DNA of 64,000 nucleotides from Neckera pumila (taxonomy: Eukaryota; Streptophyta; Bryopsida; Hypnales; Neckeraceae), in NCBI GenBank assembly GCA_963969595.1, contig OZ018415.1, positions 2,604,001 through 2,668,000 on the forward strand, given 5' to 3'. Position 1 is the first letter of the stretch. Every line of letters starts with the position of its first letter. Shown piece by piece: positions 56,948-64,000 of the stretch. Position numbers and translations under genes: made by a program. The notes under the pieces are model-generated. The model saw only the letters and a program-made list of their open reading frames with translations, was not told the DNA's origin and made no database searches.

Positions 56948-57165
56948 CATTTCGGGGCATTGGAGGGTTGTTTCAGGACTATTCCCCAATCTGGTCTGAT
57001 TTTTTGAATAGTGGTATGAGATGTTAGAATTTTTTTTTTTAAAAAGTTTTAATTTTTTTCTTACAAATATCATTTTAAGCAATTTTTTTTCCCAACTATA
57101 TATTGTAGTATACTAGTTGTTTTGGTACTAGGTATTCATTTGTTGAAGTGCCAAATATTCAGCTC
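56948..57165 (+). mobile_element. G-like element, 3' end missing (G4)
   Basis: CATTAGATGACATTTCGGGG, GGTTGTTTCAGGACTATTCC and ATATCATTTTAAGCAATTTT follow the order of G3. The right CTAATG end is not seen before the next TTAA element. Confidence 0.5.
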
Positions 57166-57385
57166 TTAACCCCCATAGTCCCAAGGCCAACTTTCCATCA
57201 AAAAACATTTGAAACTGCCATTGTCAATGCAAACAATAAAAATTTTAAATTTTTTTTTTGCATCTTCAATTGTAGGATCTTGCATTAGACTATAATGGAA
57301 ATGTTTGAAGAAAGTTCAGAAACTTTGATCGTATTGGTCACAAGATATAAGCGTTTAAAGTGAAAAATGAGTTTTATTGTTCCTG
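57166..57385 (-). mobile_element. TTAA-type repeat, subfamily A, terminal fragment (A13)
   Basis: Starts TTAACCCCCATAGTCCCAAG and contains AACTGCCATTGTC, GTAGGATCTTGCATTAG and CACAAGATATAAGCG, the reverse-oriented A end block. It stops near 57385. Together with A12 it might be one rearranged locus. Confidence 0.7.
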
Positions 57386-57511
57386 ACTAAGTTTTAAATT
57401 GAATCCACAAACGGAACTAATGCATTATTTTTAGACATGATCTCAGACATAGTATTATGGGTACAACTAAATATTGTCTTGTATTCAAAAAAGACACTTG
57501 TCAATAGTATA

Positions 57512-58355
57512 GTCAGGTATAATAATCTTATAAATTGCCTATTTCTACCATTCAAAGGTTTTTGCATAGCATAGAAAAGAATTGGAATTTTTTTGTCTTG
57601 TTTAACTAATACATAATTCTCATGCAATTCCAATCAAGCATACCAAATTTCAGTTTCAAAAAAGAAAATTTCCATTTTTGATGAATTTTTAAAGTCAATT
57701 TTTTATGGTTTTACATAATATTTTATTGAAAATAATTGGTGATGAATATTTTTAATTTTTTTGCAAAGATATGTAGGGAACATCTATAAGCACATCTTTA
57801 TTTCAACAAACATCTCCAAAAGAAATTCACAATTCCCTCCAAGAAGTGTTCAATATGAAGTGTCGTATAAAATGGATATCTTTATATTTTAACTAGATTT
57901 TGCTATTTGACACTCTCATAGTAATTAATTCTATACAAATGAGCATGACGGTACAATTACTTTGACAAAATTTAATTTCAATAAAAAGATACCTATTTTC
58001 CAAAATTAGGACATTGTTACCCTAATATTGAAATCTCTATAGAAGGAATTGCAAATTTTTTTTGGAGATACTTGTTGAAGGAAAGATGTGTGTCTAGATG
58101 TTTGCAATCGAATTTAAGAAATTCATCACCAATGTTTTTCAATGAATTATCATGTAAAACCATAAAAATTATATGAAAAAATTCACTAAAAACAAAGTTT
58201 TGTTTTTTTGAATCTAAAATTTGATAAACTTGATTGTGATTGCATAAAAATTAAATGCTAATTAAGCAAGACAAAAAATGCCAACTCTATTCTATATTAT
58301 GCAAAATTCTTTGAACTACACAATGGACAATTTGTAATTTTATTAGACCCCATAG
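57512..58355. mobile_element. Long palindromic foldback repeat, family H (H4)
   Basis: The left arm (AATCTTATAAATTGCC, TTTGCATAGCATAGAA, CAATTCCAATCAAGC, GGTTTTACATAATATT) is mirrored on the right (TTATCATGTAAAACC, CTTGATTGTGATTGC, TATATTATGCAAAATTC, GGACAATTTGTAATTT). The centre is at about 57933. No gene. Confidence 0.78.
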
Positions 58356-59322
58356 TACAATAAGGTCTACTTCATTTATAAATTTTTACTCCTTGGCAGT
58401 TTTCACTACCAAATTCCTCAGAAACTTTAGTAAGCCGTATCATGCTCAAAAACGAATCATTTCCAAATCGCAAGTTGCGTTGGAATTTTAGAGAAGAGTA
58501 ATTTATCACCATACCAAATATGTACATGTGAAATTCAAAATCATACAATATTTTGGATGTTTTTGGTACACTATCTATCATCTAGTAGTACCATCTTTCG
58601 CCAAAATTTATGCTTGCATTCAATTGGGTATGTCCAATATGACTGTTTGTAGTTGTTGTAGAGACATTCTCTACTATACCACTTGAATTGCTTGTATGAT
58701 TTCTTCCTTATTCTTCAACCCATTGCAAAAAATCTTTGACTATTAGTTTTCATTATAGAGTTCAACAACTTCAAGAAGCGCTAGCATGCTCAAAGACAAA
58801 CCAATTTGGAAACCGCAAATTGTGTTAGAATCCCAATGAAGTGCACTTCATGTTCATAACAAGTGAAAAATGTGAAATCCAAAATCATACAACAATTTGG
58901 ATTTCTTTTATACACTATCTACCATCCTTTGGAAGATAGTCAAAGTTTGCAATGGGATAAAGAATAAGCAAGAAATCATGCAAGCAATTCAAGTGGTATA
59001 GATTGAAGTGTCTTTTCAACAACAACAAATAATCATTCAAACATGCCCAATCGAATGTGAGCAGAAATTTTGATGAAAGGTGGTACTATTAGATGATAGA
59101 TAGTGTACAAAAGGCATCCAAAATGTTGTATGATTTTGAATTTTCCATATACATATTTGTTATGGTGGTAAGGTACTCTTTTTACAATTCCAACGCAACT
59201 TGCGTTTCGGAAATTGAATCATTTTTTAGCATGATATGGCTTACTGAAGTTTAGGAACTTCGTAGTGAAAAATGCCATGGAGCAAAAATTCGTAAATGAA
59301 GTAGACTTTACTGTACAATAGA
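58353..59322. mobile_element. Long palindromic repeat, family I (I4)
   Basis: Outer ends GTACAATAAGGTCTACTTCA and TGAAGTAGACTTTACTGTAC form an inverted repeat. Inner pairs include CCAAATCGCAAGTTGCGTTG against CAACGCAACTTGCGTTTCGG, and ACACTATCTATCATCTAGTA against TATTAGATGATAGATAGTGT. As in I2, the middle contains an additional partial arm copy. It abuts H4. Confidence 0.78.
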
Positions 59323-60877
59323 TCTACAGTATGATTGACAGCCCAAATTTGACCACCAAGCTTTCCTTTCCCACCACTTATAGTACACAATGTCAAAATC
59401 CCAATTTTTGCCAAAATGGAACAAAACAACCATTCATTCTTGCAAAAGCCATTATAGAAAGTTTGGGCCCTGTGGAGGGCCGTCTGACAAGCCGTTGAAT
59501 GTGCAAATCTAGAGAATTTTTTTAATTTTTAATTTTTAATTTTATTTTAGTCACAGTTCAAAACTTCAAATTTCTTCTAATGCCTTTAGGTTTTTCAAGG
59601 TGACATTGGACTATTTGTAAAGCATATTAGTAACCACAAGGTAAAATTGCACAGTGATTGTGGATGGGGGTCATTGTACAAGATAGTCTCATTGTTGTTG
59701 CAATTGTTGACCAAAAGAGAAGTGCTTTTGCTAAGTTTTTGTAATTTAGTGAAGCATTTTGTGAAGGGTGATTCCAAAAAACAATTATACTATTTGGGTG
59801 TCACACATTACACATATATCACATCTTCTACCTTGACTTTTAAAGAATGGGGATAAATGGATCTCAAATTTAAAATGAAGATGTGCCTTGGGGGGGTCAC
59901 ACCCCTAAAAGTTATGTAACCATGTGCAATAACGGGGTATTAAATGGGAGGGGGGATATTTATCTCCTTCCCAAATTTTTTTCCCTCCGTATGAGTAGAA
60001 AAAAAGCTACCAGTGTGCATTTTTGAGCACCCTATTTTTTTTAGAAATTCTTAGGGGGACTAATTTTTGACACCGTATTTATTTTGTACATTTTAGATTC
60101 TGGAATACTGAGAAGATCTTGAACATAGTATAGAAGTGAATACATGAATAACAACCACTTCACTACGTAATTCAAACTACGATTGCATGCATCACATAAT
60201 TTCATTCAAAGGCCTTCATCAAAGACATGAACTACTGTTTCATTATATTGTTGTCAAAAACACAAACTGAGGCATACAATAGCTCTCAATTCCGGCATGG
60301 AACCTTCAAGCAATGTCAAATTCAAGGAAAACAATACATTTGAACACCTGGTAGAGAAACATTCAAACACTTAATAGAAAATCAATTGGAAATGTTGCTT
60401 CAAATTCAAAGGCAAAAAGCACAATGACACACACGACAACACTCCAATATTTTAGATTTGGGGACAAATAGCACAATGACACACACAATACAAAACCATG
60501 AGAAATCATATATACAAACCGTATTCACAAACACAAGTAGATTTTCCACAGGCATCCTAAAACCCTAAACTTACAAGTTCATGCAATCACTGCTTCACTT
60601 CATCCAATATTTGCACCTACCCATATACAAATGGAAAAATGGTCAATCCAAAACTGACAGATTGCGATTTCAGGGTAATCTACTACCACAAGCTGCAACA
60701 ATTACAAAATGCACAGAAGAAGAAAAAATCCAAAACCAAAGAATCACCGATGACCACCAGTACAATCCACTGGACTAATTCAGAGATGACGGTTCTCACG
60801 GAAGCCTTTTCCATGTTGCCAAGACTCAGAGATACTTAATCCGCCACACTTGGATGCTTACCCAAAGTGGTATCTGC
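59323..60877. other. Unassigned intergenic DNA
   Basis: A small G-like sequence may lie at about 59451-59586 (CATTATAGAAAGTTTGGGCC ... TTCTTCTAATG). ACACACACAATACA-type low complexity appears near 60425-60500. GAGCACCCTATTTTTTTTAG near 60027 recurs in part near 61960. No gene is supported. Confidence 0.4.
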
Positions 60878-61813
60878 TTAACCCCTAAAGTTCCATGACT
60901 GTTTTTACCAAAAACGCTCAAAAACTGCCATTTTTAGTACAAGTATCCAAATTTTGAAAAAAAACTTTTTTGACACATGTAACCGTAGGATCTTGTAGTA
61001 TGCTGACTTGAAAACATGTGGTAAAAATTTCAGAAATTTCCACCGCGTGGATTGCAAGATATAAGCATTCAAATTCACTAAAACCATTTTTTTGGCCTTG
61101 TGAAAAATAGGGCAACAGCACTTCACAAGCTCACTTTTCTATGAAAAATGTCCAAAATGATGGTGCTTCTTTGAATTCTTTTTCCTAGACAAGTTGGCTA
61201 CATGCTTGAAAAATTTCAGTTCATTTGGAATTGTATAACATATAGGAAAAAAATAGTAAGTAGATAGTAGTAAAGAAGGATTCAAAATACTAAATTGTCA
61301 ATAATTTAATTATGGAATTGAAAAATGCCAATCCCAGTGGTTGCAATGTTGTAATAAATAATCTACATTCTACAATTTTATTTTTTTCAAAAAGTATTGT
61401 AAATTGAGTAAAATAAAGGACTTTAAAGTTTATTTTAGAGTAGAGAATCTATAACTGCCCAAAAACTAAAAATCTTCATAACTTCTAACTCATTGATCAA
61501 AATTCATAACTCATTGATTCAAAGTGTTTTACGTACATATAACTCTTCAAAATCAATTTCAAAATTTTATTTTTGAAAAAAGTGTTTTTTTTTTATCTGC
61601 CTTGACTACCCAGTTATGAAAAAAAGTAACATATTAGGCCATAACTTTTGACTCAAATTTCCAAATGTCATGAAATTTAGTGCATATAAAAGATAATCCT
61701 CGTCCCCACCTTCTATTAAAATTTGGGCCAAATATATAGAAATCTCTAGTCACACGTACCTGCCCAAAATTTCTATGTAGCCAAAAAACGCATCTTGGTC
61801 CTTTAGAGGTTAA
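60878..61813 (-). mobile_element. TTAA-type repeat, subfamily B, full length (B5)
   Basis: A 936-bp element from TTAACCCCTAAAGTTCCATG to TTGGTCCTTTAGAGGTTAA, with TTAA at both edges (60878-60881, 61810-61813). Same order as B1 and B3: AACCGTAGGATCTTGTAG, GGTGCTTCTTTGAATTC, CACACGTACCTGCCCAAAAT. Confidence 0.92.
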
Positions 61814-62485
61814 TTGAAATCTGAAATTGGAATTACAACCACCTGCCAATACAACACTATTGTAACAGTACTTTCTAACTGAGCCTACTAAGAACTTTTT
61901 GGAGCATCCAAAGTTTGCCCCTCTATTTTTTTTCTACTGCTCCAAAAAGGTAGGTATTTTTCACCACCCTATTTTTTTTATAAAGGCCACCAAGACATAT
62001 TACCAATGCTATGGTATTTCTACCAAAAGTATAAATTTTGTCTTCCACGAATTAAACTAAACCTATTTTTTATCTCACAACACTTTCTACTGCATTGGGT
62101 GCGACCTCCTCGAGAGATGTATGTTGCCTCTTTGCTTAAAGCAATTATTTTTGAAGATTTAAAAATTATATATATGAATTCTTTTTTCTAATTTGTGACA
62201 CTTTTAAATTTCATGATTTAACCATCAACGCCTAATAACTTCTTGACAATAGAGGCTTTCAATAAGTTGTCCTACTTTGACATCTTTTGGCATATGGATG
62301 TACTTGAAATTTTTAATTTTAACCATATAAAAATAATGACTACTTTGTCTTGTATGCATGGAATTAATTGTAGAAATAATTCACCACTGGTTTTTTAGAT
62401 TATAACAATTTTGATGATCAATCTATAGGCAAAAAATGTAGCCTTTCAGGAAGAATTTTTTTATAAAAATGAATAATGCTTTCTT

Positions 62486-62526
62486 ACTTGCCTTAGATTC
62501 CAATTAGATTGGAATCTAAGGCAAGT
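62486..62526. repeat. Perfect 19-bp hairpin with 3-base loop
   Basis: ACTTGCCTTAGATTCCAAT, loop TAG, then ATTGGAATCTAAGGCAAGT: all 19 pairs match. It could be the joined ends of a lost MITE, a minimal foldback, or a replication-derived inverted duplication. Confidence 0.95.
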
Positions 62527-63107
62527 GTAGTGTTTTTGAATTTAAAAGATAAAAACACTCTTAAATTTGGCTATTTGGAAGGACTTCTTGGTGATGAAAT
62601 TTGACTAAAAAAATTTGGTCAAAACCACCTCAAATGTTTATAAGTGTGCGTGCAAGGGAGGCCTGTTTGCACAAACGTGGAGGACATAAAATAATGTAAT
62701 TTTAGATGCCCTTTGGTAGAAACATATTTTACTACTATAGGAATATACCACACAAATTTCAACTGAAAATCAATCATTTACACTGCTCAATAGTTTAAAA
62801 AGCCCTAAACTTCAAAGTGTGCCAATTAACAGAACTGACTTTCAAATATAAAATGATTTTTGAAAGTTTCTGAGAAATAAGTGATACAAATTTTACCAAA
62901 ATATCTAGAAACATATTTTTTGTTTTTGGCATTGGATTTGTAATTCAAAAGTTCTAGCGTTCCAAAATCAAAATGCAACAAAACTAGCAGGTGTTTCTTG
63001 CAATCACTCTTCAAACAGAAGTAAGTAAAACAACCAAAATTGACCAAATCAGATTTTGCAAAGTTTACTAATATGCTCTACAATGATCCAATGAATTTCA
63101 AAAATTG

Positions 63108-63112
<5 letters not shown>

Positions 63113-63146
<34 letters not shown>
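63113..63146. repeat. (TA)n microsatellite
   Basis: About 17 consecutive TA dinucleotides, preceded by GCGCA. Confidence 0.95.
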
Positions 63147-63149
<3 letters not shown>

Positions 63150-63615
63150 TAATGAATTAAATATTAAACTGTTGATTTTCTTGAAATTTTAACTTAAAGT
63201 TTGTTTGGGCTCAAATTTTGTTTATAAGTTGATTTTAGTATTCTGCTGATTATCCATAATTTAATTTTTTTTTATTAAATAATTATTTTCAAAAGTCCGC
63301 AATATTGTGAGTTTGATCCAAAATGAAACAAAATGGGCTAGTGTTTCTAGGACTCACCCTAAATAATTATTTTCCTCTTCCTCATGTACAATATTCTTTA
63401 GGAAATTAAATGAATCCCCTTTAGGTGAAAGCATTTAAGTTTTGAAATACAAATTGTTGTTTGTCTTTGAGGATTGCGTCTGCCAGTTCATCTTGGAAGT
63501 TGCGATGGAAACATGCTAAGTTTGCAGGATTGTGAAGTATTGTGTGTTAATGCTGACTTTGTTTGTTTGAAGGTTTGTCTACGTTATTTGGATCTAAGTA
63601 TCAGGGTTGTCCGAA

Positions 63616-63945
63616 TCACATCACGTCACTACATAAGAATGTCATGATGCGTGATGTGATCCAAACCCAAAGTCCGTCATGATGAAATATTTTAACTATT
63701 TGAATTCTCCAGTGACCACAAATCTTCTTTGCCCTTGAAGTATATTTCTTGGAGTATAGTATGTTACAGAAGAAGTACTTAGCGTCTCTTCTGAGGTTGC
63801 AGTCCGTGAACTGCACAACTCTTTCGTTTGCATAGAGGAAGTGATCGAACTCATTGCGACCAAGAGCGGTTTCCGTTGCGTAGTTTGTTTTGACAACTCC
63901 GTATGCTCTGTAGTACCCTTTGAAAGTGAGGAGCTAGCTCCATAT
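63616..63945 (-). pseudogene. Possible protein-coding remnant, weak NAC-like resemblance
   Basis: On the minus strand one open frame runs from about 63938 leftward with a protein-like composition: FKGYYRAYGVVKTNY, then NEFDHFLYANERVVQ, then AKYFFCNILYSKKYTSRAKK and ICGHWRIQ, ending at a stop near 63616. The spacing of Y-F-F, K-K-Y, R-x-K and G-x-W recalls the central part of plant NAC DNA-binding domains, but that is a weak, unaided impression. An in-frame TAG lies just upstream (about 63940-63945), so it is incomplete or an exon. A short inverted repeat (ATCACATCACG / CGTGATGTGAT, 63615-63660) sits at its 3' side. Confidence 0.3.
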
Positions 63946-64000
63946 TGGCTGGACGTGCTAAGTGTTGGTCGATTGGATGCGTACTAAGAGCTTTGAATCT

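Larger units (their letters stand above)
61814..63615. other. AT-rich DNA with a perfect hairpin and a TA microsatellite
   Basis: Contains the hairpin at 62486-62526 and (TA)n at 63113-63146. No gene is supported. Confidence 0.5.

Noticed and set aside
1..64000. CRISPR arrays, rRNA genes, bacterial operons, organelle insertions
   Set aside because: None seen: repeats are interspersed and eukaryotic in type, and no rRNA-like or organelle gene sequence was recognised.

Overview
The window is AT-rich, gene-poor eukaryotic nuclear DNA from a large, repeat-filled genome. No intact protein-coding gene could be supported. The best-supported coding remnant is a broken hAT-superfamily transposase (34496-37303). 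Its sequence type, the Tourist-like elements with TTA/TAA target duplications, the tRNA-derived SINE and a GTAAG...CAG-type intron fit a land plant, perhaps a non-seed plant. That placement is inference and could be wrong.

The dominant content is a set of non-coding, TTAA-flanked repeats with inverted ends of the form TTAA-CCCCTAAAGGACC ... GGTCCTTTAGGGG-TTAA. This end structure resembles piggyBac-type transposons. About 18 copies or pieces lie along the window in three related subfamilies. A is about 900 bp and B about 935 bp; the two share one end block. C is a shorter or rearranged form. A palindromic foldback form is made from two copies of a B-type end. Several copies are nested exactly at TTAA. 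Examples are C beside D inside A (22131-24417), the foldback inside A (29175-30750), B inside A (53077-54849), A inside a Tourist-like element (27421-28789) and A inside element F (49996-51178). In the last case an empty F copy is also present at 8749-9036.

Other repeats, left to right: a small palindrome (1890-2238); palindromes of about 0.8-1 kb called H and I here (7253-8127, 12060-12920, 13005-14020, 15722-16736, 57512-58355, 58353-59322); families D (GGTAGGAGG ends) and E (TTAACCCTGT ends); a PIF/Harbinger-like element with TAA duplication (18500-19040); a SINE (19941-20173); an element with ACACTAAAT repeats (26023-26331); TIR elements L, M and G; and poly-A retroposon tails. The hAT relic occupies the only clearly GC-richer stretch (about 32.9-37.8 kb). 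A short possible coding remnant sits at the right edge (63616-63945, minus).

The picture is heterochromatin-like intergenic space built by repeated rounds of insertion. The nested order gives relative ages: some A copies are older than the B, C and foldback copies inside them, while the F and Tourist-like elements are older than the A copies inside them. Family letters A-O are local labels used only here.
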